DNA of 37,681 bases, from assembly GCA_002068375.1 (NCBI GenBank), contig MVZL01000001.1, positions 1-37,681 of the forward strand, read 5' to 3'. The notes beneath the pieces are model-generated. The model searched no databases. It was not told the DNA's origin and saw only the letters and a list, made by a program, of their open reading frames with translations. Made by a program: the position numbers and the translations under genes. Within the stretch, counting starts at the first letter, position 1. Each line of letters starts with the position of its first letter. Shown in pieces: positions 14,711 to 22,959 of the stretch. This DNA is from Tenericutes bacterium ADurb.BinA155 (lineage in GTDB: Bacteria; Bacillota_I; Bacilli_A; RFN20; CAG-826).

Positions 14711-16219
14711 ATGGGGAAGTGGAAAGAATACGTTGAACGTTATGACACCATCCTGGCGTTTTTAGGCCTCGAACTTTTGGCGTTAACGGCGTTCACCCTC
14801 GGCGGAGCCAATGGAATTTTAATTTTCCGGTTGCTCGGCTTCTTCATTGGCTTAGCGATGATTCCTTTTGTCGAAGCCAATCATAGTCCGCGCGAAATTG
14901 AAGGCTACCTGATCACTTTGATCCCTTTGTTCATCTTTGCTGCTTTCTGCGCGTTCTCCGGTTTCTGGGTCACGATTTATCAGACCGTCTTTTCGGGGAT
15001 CGTGAATGATCTCACCGTGATGCTGGGGATCGTTGGCTTCTTCGTTGTCGGCGTTGGTTTAAAGAACATCAAAGCGCTTAAGATGGATTGGATTATGTTG
15101 GTCTTAGGTGGGGGCTTAGGACTCTTCGTTTTCATTAGCACCATCTATTCCTTAGCCCGTTATGGCTTCTTCTACGTCGCCCGCTTCTCTGGCATGGTCT
15201 ATTACTACCAAGGCGCGGTTTTCAATATCACCGAAGAAACCAAGATCTTGAATGGCTTTGCCTTTAGCGCGGTGAGCTTAAAGTATGGTTGCATCAGCGC
15301 TTTCCTTTTGGCTTCGGCTCTGCCCGCTTGCCTCTATGTCTCTCCGAAAAAAGATCTGAAGCGTTTCCTCATCATTCTGGGGTTTGGTTTATTAGGTCTA
15401 ATTTCTCTCATTGTGATGCCGTATCTCACCGCGCTCAAATTCTTGATCCCGGTCTATCTCTTTGCGATCATCTATCGCTTCATCAAAGTCAAAAAAGAGG
15501 CGCCCCGTTGGTTAACGATCACCGGGTTCGTCCTGATGTGTCTGGTGGTGGTGGGACTGCTCGTTCTCTTCATTGATTCCTTCACCAGCGCCTCATTCTT
15601 AGCCAAACTCCCCTTAATCGGCCGTTACTTCAGCTCGAATGGTTTCTTTGGCCAGATTGAAGTCGTGATTGCTCGGACCTTCTTTGCCTTCAATAACGAT
15701 GACCGGGTTGGGTTCAGTTTCCTGAACTTCTTATTCGGAATTCAACGGGTCACGAACTCGAGCGGCTACGCCTCCTTCAATGGACTTGGCCTTAGCGATC
15801 TGCTCACCCGTTCCTTTGAATTCAATGTTCTCTTCCAAAATGGCTTCATCGCGTTCGCCGCTTTAGTCGTCTTCATCTTCATGATGTTCGTCCAAGCTCG
15901 GAATTATTTGGCACAGGGCGAAGGCGAACGCTCCAATCGAATGATCCCGGTCCTGATGCTCCTTGGAGGGCTCCTTTATCTCTCCTTGCTCGATGATGAG
16001 ACGCCGCTCGTGTATGACCAGAATACTTTGGTTGCCGCGACGAGGGGCCCCCAGTTCTACCTTCTCTTCTTATTAGCCGGTCTCGTCTTTAGCCCGAAAG
16101 CGGTCGCAAAACCGGTGAAAGAAACGGTCCAAGCCGAATCGAAGAAAGAATCTTTGCCCGAAGTTAAACCCGAAGCCGATACAACGTTAGAGGAGGTCCC
16201 GCTCAATGAAAACAAATAA
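14711..16219 (+). CDS. Polytopic membrane protein, O-antigen polymerase/ligase-like
   Basis: 502 residues from the ATG at 14711 (a TTG at 14702 overlaps the previous stop and is less likely). About ten to twelve hydrophobic helices run from residue 14 to about 475, with a longer extracytoplasmic-type loop around 310-375 (LPLIGRYFSSNGFF, GYASFNGLGLSDLLTRSFEFNVLFQNGF) similar in layout to the loop of Wzy/WaaL proteins. The C-terminal 35 residues are charged and rich in Glu and Lys. No certain signature is present, so the call rests on topology and on neighbours (GT-D-like protein, flippase and glycosyltransferases on the other side). The lipoprotein gene starts 14 bp inside its end. Confidence 0.55.
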   Translation: MGKWKEYVERYDTILAFLGLELLALTAFTLGGANGILIFRLLGFFIGLAMIPFVEANHSPREIEGYLITLIPLFIFAAFCAFSGFWVTIYQTVFSGIVNDLTVMLGIVGFFVVGVGLKNIKALKMDWIMLVLGGGLGLFVFISTIYSLARYGFFYVARFSGMVYYYQGAVFNITEETKILNGFAFSAVSLKYGCISAFLLASALPACLYVSPKKDLKRFLIILGFGLLGLISLIVMPYLTALKFLIPVYLFAIIYRFIKVKKEAPRWLTITGFVLMCLVVVGLLVLFIDSFTSASFLAKLPLIGRYFSSNGFFGQIEVVIARTFFAFNNDDRVGFSFLNFLFGIQRVTNSSGYASFNGLGLSDLLTRSFEFNVLFQNGFIAFAALVVFIFMMFVQARNYLAQGEGERSNRMIPVLMLLGGLLYLSLLDDETPLVYDQNTLVAATRGPQFYLLFLLAGLVFSPKAVAKPVKETVQAESKKESLPEVKPEADTTLEEVPLNENK

Positions 16220-17195
16220 ATGGACGCTCATTGCGCTTCCGGTGATTGCGATGGCCTTAGCTTCTTGCGCAGACACCGATCAGCTTTATCATGGCGATAA
16301 ATACATCGGTGGCGATTTCATTAATAACCATTACGATATCTGGGATTCGAACCTTCAGGCCGTTACGACGGCTAAAGCCACCTACGATGTCCATGGGAAA
16401 ACGGCTACGCAGGAGTCGGTGCGTTTTGAAGGCTCTGGTAATAAGGCCAATCCCAGTGGCAGCGGCCAAGATGGCTGCGGTGATTTAAGGGCTAAACACG
16501 TCGACGCTGTGACGGTGGATGGGGTCCAGCTTCCTTGGCTCTACAATGGCCTTGATATTTCAAATCCGGGCGGAGACAACGCGGGCAAGCTCGCCGACAA
16601 TAGCCTTTTTGAAAAAAACCAATTCACTCAGAATAAGAAACTCTCGTTAATTGATTCTTCCTTCTCTTATGGCATCCTCTCCAAACTCTATAACGGCCAG
16701 ATTCGCTGCGACGATTGGAACTCCTACGCTTACCTGGAACTGGATGAGACGGGCTATGGAGCGATGTTCCCAAAGGAACTGGTTTCATCCCAATACTTTG
16801 GTATGGTGGTCCGCGGGGGCTCCAATACGCCCTATGGAACCGGACGCCTCAGCGACTTTGATATCACCGTGAACTTCTATAAGCATCCTTATACGAAAGG
16901 GTATGAGAAATACGCGTTCACCTTCCCCTCGGTTCGCCTCGAAACCAATATCTCGGCGGAGTTCACCGCCTTGGTCGGTTTCTATTGGTCCGACTTCAAC
17001 TTCGATCCGAAAGGGATCGTGGGCTTATCAGTCACCTATAGCGTTCCGAGCGATGGCGATTTTGTTACGGCCGAAGATCCAGCCGCGGCCCGGGCGAAGT
17101 ATCCGACCTACACCAATATGAGTGAGACTCATGATTATTATCTTTGCTTAATGCTCTACGAAATCATGCTGCCCGATTCGACTTGGTCAGCCTAA
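16206..17195 (+). CDS. Secreted lipoprotein of unknown function
   Basis: 329 residues. A type II signal peptide ends in the lipobox ALAS-C21, so the protein should be lipid-anchored on the outer face of the membrane. The mature part is rich in Tyr, Asp, Asn and Gly and looks like a beta-rich extracellular domain, with strings such as GMVVRGGSNTPYG and EYAFTF-like strands. No family is recognised. A strong ribosome site AGAGGAGG lies inside the end of the polytopic gene, and a 14 bp overlap suggests coupled translation. As last gene of the fakA unit it is followed by a terminator. A role as surface partner of the glycan machinery is inferred from position only. Confidence 0.8.
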   Translation: MKTNKWTLIALPVIAMALASCADTDQLYHGDKYIGGDFINNHYDIWDSNLQAVTTAKATYDVHGKTATQESVRFEGSGNKANPSGSGQDGCGDLRAKHVDAVTVDGVQLPWLYNGLDISNPGGDNAGKLADNSLFEKNQFTQNKKLSLIDSSFSYGILSKLYNGQIRCDDWNSYAYLELDETGYGAMFPKELVSSQYFGMVVRGGSNTPYGTGRLSDFDITVNFYKHPYTKGYEKYAFTFPSVRLETNISAEFTALVGFYWSDFNFDPKGIVGLSVTYSVPSDGDFVTAEDPAAARAKYPTYTNMSETHDYYLCLMLYEIMLPDSTWSA

Positions 17196-17205
17196 CGATA
17201 GATAT

Positions 17206-17240
17206 GGGCTTAGCGGTCTTGTCCGTTAAGCCCTTTTATT
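17206..17240 (+). terminator. Rho-independent terminator of the fakA-to-lipoprotein unit
   Basis: GGGCTTAGCGG (17206-17216) pairs with CCGTTAAGCCC (17223-17233), eleven pairs with one G-T, six-base loop, then TTTTATTTGG. The T tract runs into the last codons of the convergent TupA-like gene; in the other direction there is no T tract. Confidence 0.88.
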
Positions 17241-18162
17241 TGGTCTTTTTCTTCGCGGTGAGGAAGCGGCTGATATCGAGCCATTCGCCCATCTCAAAGT
17301 CGCACTTATCGTCATCCAGGATTAAGGTGCCTTTCGCTGGGGTGAAGGTCATCTCGCCAAAGTAGATCTTCCCGTTGACGTCATAGAGGTCGACCCGGAC
17401 GAAAGGGAAGGGCTTGGAGAGCGTTTCCGCCATCCGAACCATCTGATCAAAGTTATCGGGTTTCTTTAAGGGCTGATCCGCTTTCTTCCAACCATTGAAC
17501 TGGCTGCCATCAAAGGGAGTCCAATCGATGTACATATTGGTGTAACGGATATCTTCGCCCCGGCCGGTCACCACATAAAGAGACTTAGCGTGGCCATTGA
17601 AGACATGGATCTTATATTCGGTCGGAAGGTGGAGGTCATCGCCGATATATTGTTCGATGATGATTTGAGGTTTGATTCCCGAGTAGTGACGTTCCACCGT
17701 CTTCGCCCCATAGTCGGTCTTGAGCCAACGGTCGAATTTCTTTCTGGCTTTCGAAAGATCGAGTTTGTTCTTATCTTTCACGATAAGGTTGTAGCCGGAG
17801 GCATGGCTGCACTTCATGACGAAACGATCCGGCAAAGTATCGAAGTCGATATCTTCGAAGTGGTCATAGATGCCTAAGCAGGGGATTAATGCATCCGCGT
17901 ACCCCGCCTTTTTCACGTAATCCCGGACCGTGACCCGACCGGCGCATTGGATGGTTTCGTGATCGTAGGGATCAACGAAAAGACGAAGAAACTGCAACTT
18001 CTCGGTGTAACGTTTCGGGTTCTTGAGATTGAGGGGGTGATGCGTAATGTACTTGTACTGGTATTTCACGTATTCGATCGGGGTGAACTTCCGGACGATT
18101 CCACGGAAAGGGACGACCAAAGCCCGCTTGAATTTATTCTCATGAAGTCTTGGATTAGCCAT
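17236..18162 (-). CDS. TupA-like ATP-grasp protein
   Basis: 308 residues. The pattern KNPKRYTEKLQFLRLF, DRFVMKCSHASGYNLIVKDK, IIIEQYIGDD, PTEYKIHVFNGHAKSLYVV and FVRVDLYDVNGKIYFGEMTF matches the TupA-like ATP-grasp family, named after teichuronopeptide biosynthesis. ATP-grasp enzymes form an acyl-phosphate and join it to an amine or thiol; family members sit in capsule and exopolysaccharide loci and probably attach amino acids to sugars. Its start overlaps the end of the flippase gene by 8 bp, so the two are coupled. The product may be a modification of the glycan built by the neighbouring glycosyltransferases. No membrane segment. Confidence 0.85.
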   Translation of the reverse strand: MANPRLHENKFKRALVVPFRGIVRKFTPIEYVKYQYKYITHHPLNLKNPKRYTEKLQFLRLFVDPYDHETIQCAGRVTVRDYVKKAGYADALIPCLGIYDHFEDIDFDTLPDRFVMKCSHASGYNLIVKDKNKLDLSKARKKFDRWLKTDYGAKTVERHYSGIKPQIIIEQYIGDDLHLPTEYKIHVFNGHAKSLYVVTGRGEDIRYTNMYIDWTPFDGSQFNGWKKADQPLKKPDNFDQMVRMAETLSKPFPFVRVDLYDVNGKIYFGEMTFTPAKGTLILDDDKCDFEMGEWLDISRFLTAKKKTK

Positions 18163-19729
18163 TGTTCTTTTCCTCCATCTCTTTCCGGTGTTTCGGCGAG
18201 AAAGAACTGACGAGTTTCTCCTTGGTTAAGGCGAGGCCACCGATATAGATGATCGCGTCGCCTCCGACCATGATGACCAGCTCTAAAACGTAACTCTTCC
18301 AAAGGTCACTTCCACTCCACGGCAAGGCTTTTAAAAGAAGCGGGGCGAGGAAGTAAGTGAGAAGAGCAATCACTCCCCCAAAGATAATGATCTTCAGGTT
18401 ATTAAGATTGAAGATGGCCTTCAAAGCATACTCACGGGTCTCGTAAATGAGGAAGATCAAGATGAGGAGATCGGTGAGCCCCGTCGCAATCGCCACCCCT
18501 AAGGTTTGGTGGTCTGGCATGATCACAAGGGCAAATAAAAGTGATAAACCGACATTAAGGAGCACCCCAATCAGCATCGTGTAGAGATAGATCTTTTCGC
18601 GTTTGCTCGGGAGCAGGATTTCCGTATAGATATTGTCCCCGATCGAATAGGTGAGCATCATGATCGAGAGGACGATGAGGACCAAATAGGCATCCTGGTA
18701 TTGGCTATTCGCGTAGTTGCCGGAGATTAGGGCGGTGATCGGCTGGGCCATCGTGGTCATGGTCGCGATCGCGGGGATTGCGATGAAGAAGGTGATGTTC
18801 ATCGAGTAACGGATCAGGTTCTGAAAGTACTGCTTATCCTCTTTTTGGTAATAGTAGCTGGCCCGCGGCATGAAGACGGCGTAAAGGCTCGTGATGATCG
18901 TGATGATGATGTCGATTCCTTTGACCCCGACGGAATAGGCGCCTACCGCGGACTTTGTGCTATCAAGGAAGCCGAGAAGCAAGACGTCGGTCTCGTTATA
19001 GAGAGTGAGGGCAAAGCTGATGAAAAAGAGGACGATGAGAGGCTTCAGCATCGAACGGAAATCGTAGGGGCCTTCCTTTTTAAAGCTCACGTACTTTGGC
19101 AAGATCAAACAGTTGATGAGCGAAGTGAGGATGGTCGAGAGAATCGTGATCGAGGCGTAGACGAATAGGACCCGGGCGGGCTCGGTCTGTTCCTTCACAT
19201 AGACGAAGGTGAGAACCGCGCTTAAGGCGAGGGTCAAAATCGAGCGGACCGCGATATAGAAGTGCTTTTCAAGCGCGATATAGACCCATTCGAAGCTGAA
19301 GACGCCCGCTAAGAAGTTAATCGAAAGAAGGAAGCCAAGCTGCATATAGGTTTGGTCATTGAAGGTCGGGACGCTTGCCATGATCGCCACCATGAGGCCG
19401 AAGCTAATGAGGGTCATGAAGGCCTGAAGCAAAAAGAACTCTTGGACTTTGTGAGAGAAGGCTTTCTTATCGTCCCGGACTTTCACGCATTCCCGGATCG
19501 CGATATTGGGGATGCTGATTTTCGCAAGGATCAAAAAGTAATAAACGAAGGTGTTAACCCAGGTATAAAGCCCGAGGGTGGAGTCGCCTAAAATCCGGCA
19601 AACATAGGGGAAAGTGATGAATGAAAGAATCGTGAGGGTCAAGGTCCGGATCAAGTTGATCACGACGTTCACCCGAACGTTGCTGCTGCCGTTAGGAGCA
19701 CTCGGTTTTTTACTAGCGACTTCTTCCAT
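18155..19729 (-). CDS. Polysaccharide flippase (MOP superfamily, Wzx-like)
   Basis: 524 residues from the ATG at 19729; an in-frame ATG at 19741 overlaps the -10 hexamer and is unlikely. Twelve to fourteen hydrophobic helices fill the sequence. The first helix block NLIRTLTLTILSFITFPYVCR with ILGDSTLGLYTWVNTFVYYF is typical of Wzx/PST proteins in Bacilli, as are NETDVLLLGFLDS and YYYQKEDKQYFQ. Such proteins move undecaprenyl-linked oligosaccharides to the outer face. It is followed by the overlapping TupA-like gene and preceded at 87-99 bp by the glycosyltransferase pair, so the four genes probably act on one glycan. Confidence 0.88.
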   Translation of the reverse strand: MEEVASKKPSAPNGSSNVRVNVVINLIRTLTLTILSFITFPYVCRILGDSTLGLYTWVNTFVYYFLILAKISIPNIAIRECVKVRDDKKAFSHKVQEFFLLQAFMTLISFGLMVAIMASVPTFNDQTYMQLGFLLSINFLAGVFSFEWVYIALEKHFYIAVRSILTLALSAVLTFVYVKEQTEPARVLFVYASITILSTILTSLINCLILPKYVSFKKEGPYDFRSMLKPLIVLFFISFALTLYNETDVLLLGFLDSTKSAVGAYSVGVKGIDIIITIITSLYAVFMPRASYYYQKEDKQYFQNLIRYSMNITFFIAIPAIATMTTMAQPITALISGNYANSQYQDAYLVLIVLSIMMLTYSIGDNIYTEILLPSKREKIYLYTMLIGVLLNVGLSLLFALVIMPDHQTLGVAIATGLTDLLILIFLIYETREYALKAIFNLNNLKIIIFGGVIALLTYFLAPLLLKALPWSGSDLWKSYVLELVIMVGGDAIIYIGGLALTKEKLVSSFSPKHRKEMEEKNNG

Positions 19730-19739
19730 GTTGGACCCC

Positions 19740-19745
19740 ATTATA
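19740..19745 (-). promoter_or_regulatory. -10 hexamer TATAAT of the flippase gene
   Basis: On the minus strand TATAATGGGGTCCAACATGG places the -10 ten bases before the ATG at 19729, so the expected leader is about 4 nt. The hexamer overlaps the alternative ATG at 19741, which argues against that start. Confidence 0.5.
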
Positions 19746-19828
19746 AATATCTATTGGGCGTTTTTCTCTCTTTTTTGAGAGAACGGCGACGAATACATTC
19801 CCGCGCGAGGGGACTAAAGCGAACGAAA

Positions 19829-20995
19829 TTAGAGACGTTGATCGTTATGAAGGACGCGACTTAAAAGGCTATGGAAGATTCGGGCGGTAGCTTCTAAGCC
19901 GTACTTCGAAAGGACGTTGGCTTCGGCGGAATTGAGTTTCAGATTGGTGAACTTTTTCCGGGCATCGAGATGGTCATGGAAGAAACGCTTAATCCCGATC
20001 ATGTTATCCCCGGTTTCAATCCAGTTCACGTCGTTAGGGAATAAGGTCATCAGTCGGCTTTGCTTGGTCGAAAGGATCGGCTGACCCGCCGCAAGATATT
20101 CGAGCATCTTGCTCGGGATCGAGTTCTTATCGAGGTCCTCGTTGTAGCGGCGGGGATTGATGTTGAGGGAACTATGGCGTTCGTAGTTGTAGTTTTCGGC
20201 CCGGCCGACTTGACCCAGATAGATGATCCGGGGATTGATAAAGGAGGCGGCTCGGACCTCAGCTTCGTAGGGGCCGTGCCCCGCGATCAAAAGGTCGTAA
20301 TCAGGCTTCTCCATTTGATAGGCCGCAATTAAGGCCGGCACCCCGTATTTGATATACAGGGCCCCGCCAAAATAGATGTAAGGCTTGTTATAAAGAGGGA
20401 AGCTTCGGGGGTTCGGCTCGACCACGCCTTCGGTGATGGCAAAGTTCCTCTGATGGGGGTTAAAGAGATCGATCAAGGAATTCGAAAGCGAGAAGAATCC
20501 ATCCGCGGTGCGGCTGAGCTTAATGACTTTCTTCACGTAAGCGTGGGTCACCCCGGAAATGTTATTGGGGTTATCGGTGAGGATCGCGACCCGTTTCACT
20601 CCAAGTTTATGGGACAGGATCAAGGCGGCTTTCGCGAGATAGATATTGAGGGAATCGTAGACGATGATCGTATCGGCTTGTCGGGTATAATCAAAGCGTC
20701 CTTCAATGGTTTTAGCGATGGTTTTGGCCAAGCTAAAATAACGTTTGAACCGGTTCTTCGGGGCTTCGAAATAGAAGAAATCAATCACGCTTTTTCCTTC
20801 GAAGTTGCCTTCATAGACGATGTGTTCAAAAGAAGGAACGATCGAATAAACCTGAATATTGTCCTTTAAGGAAATCGCCCGGATGATTTTATTATGAAAG
20901 TTCTGCCCGGCGGGGTTTGGTTTTTTGGTGGCGAGATGGACGAGGAGACGGAAATCGTCATCCCGCATTGCGGTGGTGAGATAGATGACGTTCAT
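19829..20995 (-). CDS. GT-B glycosyltransferase (group 1-like)
   Basis: 388 residues. The N-terminal half (MNVIYLTTAMRDDDF) and the C-terminal Rossmann half with IYFGGALYIKYGVPALIAAY, DLLIAGHGPYE, SLNINPRRYNEDL and SIPSKMLEYLAAGQPILST fit GT4-type enzymes; the last block is the donor-binding region. An E-x7-E pair is not clear, so the exact GT family is uncertain. It lacks a signal peptide and should act at the inner membrane face on a lipid-linked acceptor. The start overlaps the upstream glycosyltransferase stop by 4 bp, so the two are translated together. Sugar and linkage are unknown. Confidence 0.85.
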   Translation of the reverse strand: MNVIYLTTAMRDDDFRLLVHLATKKPNPAGQNFHNKIIRAISLKDNIQVYSIVPSFEHIVYEGNFEGKSVIDFFYFEAPKNRFKRYFSLAKTIAKTIEGRFDYTRQADTIIVYDSLNIYLAKAALILSHKLGVKRVAILTDNPNNISGVTHAYVKKVIKLSRTADGFFSLSNSLIDLFNPHQRNFAITEGVVEPNPRSFPLYNKPYIYFGGALYIKYGVPALIAAYQMEKPDYDLLIAGHGPYEAEVRAASFINPRIIYLGQVGRAENYNYERHSSLNINPRRYNEDLDKNSIPSKMLEYLAAGQPILSTKQSRLMTLFPNDVNWIETGDNMIGIKRFFHDHLDARKKFTNLKLNSAEANVLSKYGLEATARIFHSLLSRVLHNDQRL

Positions 20996-22098
20996 GAGTG
21001 AAATTCCTTAATGAGGCGGTCGAATTGTTCGAGGTGGAACTGAGCGCTGATCTCAATCGTGTTCTGTTTTGCCACTTCAATCGCGTTAGATTGCATCACG
21101 GGGTCGACGGATTGAGCAATCGCGTGCTCGATCGCCGCGGGATCCCCGAGATCGATCAAGAAACCATCATACCCGTTTTTGATGAGGTGGGCGGCTGCAT
21201 TGACATGACTTGAGGAGACAACGGGTAAGCCTTGCGATAACGCTTCATTGATCACATGGCCGTAGATATCTTCTTTGCTTAAGAAGACGAAGGCATCGCA
21301 AGCCCGGAAGAGCCGGAGCAATTCTTTGTGGGGACGGAACGGGAGGAGAATCACATTCTCAAGACCAAGGTCTTTTTTCTCTTTTTCGTAATCTTTCTTT
21401 TGCTTGCCTTCGCCAACGAGGAGCAGGGTCCATTCCTTCGGCATCTCTTTCCAGATGGCGATCAGTTCGCCAAAATTCTTCCGCTCGATAAATTGGCCGG
21501 AGGAAACGAAGATCTTTTCGCCGGGAAGATGGATCCGATCCCGCAGCGCTTTCTTTTGATAGGGGGTGTAAGGCGAAGGGAGCACTTCGGAGGCAAAGAT
21601 CGAAGAGTAGGGATAGAGGAAAATCTTGCTGGAGTCCGCCCCATAATGGGTCAGATACTTCGCGGAATTCCGGTCGGGGCAGAAATAGGCGTTCGCCCCT
21701 TTGATGTAAGAACGTTTGACCTCGAATTTGATCGCATTCTCTTTGGCTTTGATGAGCCCGCCGTTGATATAGAAAATATAGGGAATATGGTGACGCTTAA
21801 GATAGCTGATCACGTTCCGTTCCGTCACGGTGCGCCAGCCATTGATCACGATCAAGTCGTAATGGCCATTTTTGATCATACGGACCGGTTCTCTCGTCCA
21901 GTTATTGATGCCGCCAAGCTTTAACGAACGCGCGATGACCGCGTGGAAAGTTAACGGGTTCTCGGAATAGAAGATGGCGTTTCGCCCCGCCTCGTTGGCC
22001 CGCTCAAAAAGGACAGTGAGGTCGCAAGATTTCCCTAGCTCATTAAAGAAATCGACCTTGTAAGGCGCCGGATGATTGAACAGCCAAAAGACCTTCAT
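20992..22098 (-). CDS. Glycosyltransferase family 4
   Basis: 368 residues from the ATG at 22098 (MKVFWLFNHPAPYKVDFFNE). An upstream ATG at 22119 would put the start before its own -10 and is rejected. The C-terminal domain holds KIFVSSGQFIERKNFGELI, LLLVGEGKQK, and the donor motif KEDIYGHVINEALSQGLPVV with a D-x7-E spacing typical of GT4. No membrane segment. Enzymes of this kind add a sugar from a nucleotide donor to a growing surface glycan. It is the first gene of the minus-strand glycan block. Its TATAAT lies 7 bases before the ATG and no ribosome site is present, so the mRNA is probably leaderless. Confidence 0.9.
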   Translation of the reverse strand: MKVFWLFNHPAPYKVDFFNELGKSCDLTVLFERANEAGRNAIFYSENPLTFHAVIARSLKLGGINNWTREPVRMIKNGHYDLIVINGWRTVTERNVISYLKRHHIPYIFYINGGLIKAKENAIKFEVKRSYIKGANAYFCPDRNSAKYLTHYGADSSKIFLYPYSSIFASEVLPSPYTPYQKKALRDRIHLPGEKIFVSSGQFIERKNFGELIAIWKEMPKEWTLLLVGEGKQKKDYEKEKKDLGLENVILLPFRPHKELLRLFRACDAFVFLSKEDIYGHVINEALSQGLPVVSSSHVNAAAHLIKNGYDGFLIDLGDPAAIEHAIAQSVDPVMQSNAIEVAKQNTIEISAQFHLEQFDRLIKEFHS

Positions 22099-22105
22099 AG
22101 GAATC

Positions 22106-22111
22106 ATTATA
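22106..22111 (-). promoter_or_regulatory. -10 hexamer TATAAT of the GT4 gene (leaderless layout)
   Basis: Minus-strand TATAAT-GATTCCT-ATG: seven bases separate the -10 from the start codon, so transcription should begin one base before, or on, the ATG. No Shine-Dalgarno. The 50 bp region to ung holds both divergent promoters. Confidence 0.6.
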
Positions 22112-22136
22112 TCGCACACGCGCGAAGCGAAAAACT

Positions 22137-22142
22137 TATAAT
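22137..22142 (+). promoter_or_regulatory. -10 hexamer TATAAT of ung (leaderless layout)
   Basis: TATAAT-AAACGT-ATG: exactly six bases between the -10 and the ATG at 22149, so +1 should be the A of the start codon. No Shine-Dalgarno and no clear -35. Confidence 0.65.
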
Positions 22143-22148
22143 AAACGT

Positions 22149-22814
22149 ATGCTCAGTGACTGGAAAGATCTCTTTGACCACGTGAAGGAACAGGAATATT
22201 CGAAGTCCCTCCATGCTTTTTTGGATTCCGAATATAGCAAATATACCATCTACCCTCCCCGTAATTTGGTCTATCAGGCTTTTGCCTTAACGAAACCCAG
22301 CGACCTCAAAGTCGTAATCATCGGTCAGGACCCTTATCACAATCCAGGCCAAGCGATGGGTATGTCTTTCTCCGTCCCCAAAGGAACACCGATTCCCCCT
22401 TCGCTCATTAACGTCTACAAAGAGATCCAATCCGATCTCAATATCCCGATGGACTTCAATAATGGCGACCTCACTTGCTGGGCGGAGCAAGGGGTGCTTT
22501 TGCTCAATGCTTATTTGACCGTTCGGGCGGGCCAAGCCCTCTCCCATCAACGGGCTGAATATGACAATTTCATCGCGGACGTGATGCAATATATCGATAA
22601 ATTGGACCAGCCGATCGTCTTTATGCTTTGGGGGACTTTCGCCCGGAAATATTTGCCGTTCATTCAGAACCCGAAACACTTTCCTTTGATCGCGTCCCAC
22701 CCTTCGCCTTTGGCCGCGAATTATGGCGGCTGGTTTGGCAAGCATCTTTTCAGCCAATGCAATTCTTTGCTCGTAGAGCACGGGTCCACCCCTATTGACT
22801 GGGGCAACAAATAA
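22149..22814 (+). CDS. ung: Uracil-DNA glycosylase
   Basis: 221 residues, normal length. The water-activating motif VIIGQDPYHNPGQAMGMSFSV has the catalytic Asp in GQDPYH, and the leucine-loop motif HPSPLAANYGGWFGKHLFS carries the catalytic His. LLLNAYLTVRAGQALSH and VFMLWGTFARK are also conserved. It removes uracil from DNA to start base excision repair. Cytosolic. It is transcribed alone from a leaderless-type promoter; the TPP riboswitch of thiT begins 17 bp after its stop, without a terminator between. Confidence 0.96.
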   Translation: MLSDWKDLFDHVKEQEYSKSLHAFLDSEYSKYTIYPPRNLVYQAFALTKPSDLKVVIIGQDPYHNPGQAMGMSFSVPKGTPIPPSLINVYKEIQSDLNIPMDFNNGDLTCWAEQGVLLLNAYLTVRAGQALSHQRAEYDNFIADVMQYIDKLDQPIVFMLWGTFARKYLPFIQNPKHFPLIASHPSPLAANYGGWFGKHLFSQCNSLLVEHGSTPIDWGNK

Positions 22815-22831
22815 AGACTAGACTACATTTA

Positions 22832-22951
22832 TTCCGGAGCTCGCCAGTAGCGGGCTGAGAGGAACCTTGTGCAGGTTCGACGGCACCTGATCCAGGCAAT
22901 GCTGGCGGAGGGAGCGTTTTTTCCTCCGAGGGTCCTAGTGTCCACCGGAGG
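22832..22951 (+). ncRNA. TPP (thi-box) riboswitch with translational switch before thiT
   Basis: The aptamer runs about 22832-22915. The pyrimidine-sensing CGGGCTGAGAGG (22851-22862), the pairing GCTCGC/GCGGGC, and the pyrophosphate side ACCTGATC...GGCAATGCTGGCGGAGGGA are thi-box hallmarks. Downstream, CCTCCG (22923-22928) is complementary to CGGAGG in two places: 22906-22911 at the 3' end of the aptamer core and 22946-22951, the ribosome site of thiT. Bound TPP should lock the first copy in the aptamer, freeing CCTCCG to cover the ribosome site and stop translation. No terminator hairpin with T tract is seen, so control of translation is inferred. Confidence 0.92.
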
Positions 22952-22959
22952 TATTTTTT

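Noticed and set aside
17206..17240. Bidirectional use of the terminator for the TupA-like gene
   Set aside because: The hairpin is suitable, but the minus-strand side continues ATATC with no T tract.
19765..19782. TCTCTC-TTTTTT-GAGAGA hairpin between the GT-B and flippase genes
   Set aside because: On the minus strand, where the genes are read, the stem is followed by A residues and not T, so it is not an intrinsic terminator; arms are low in GC.
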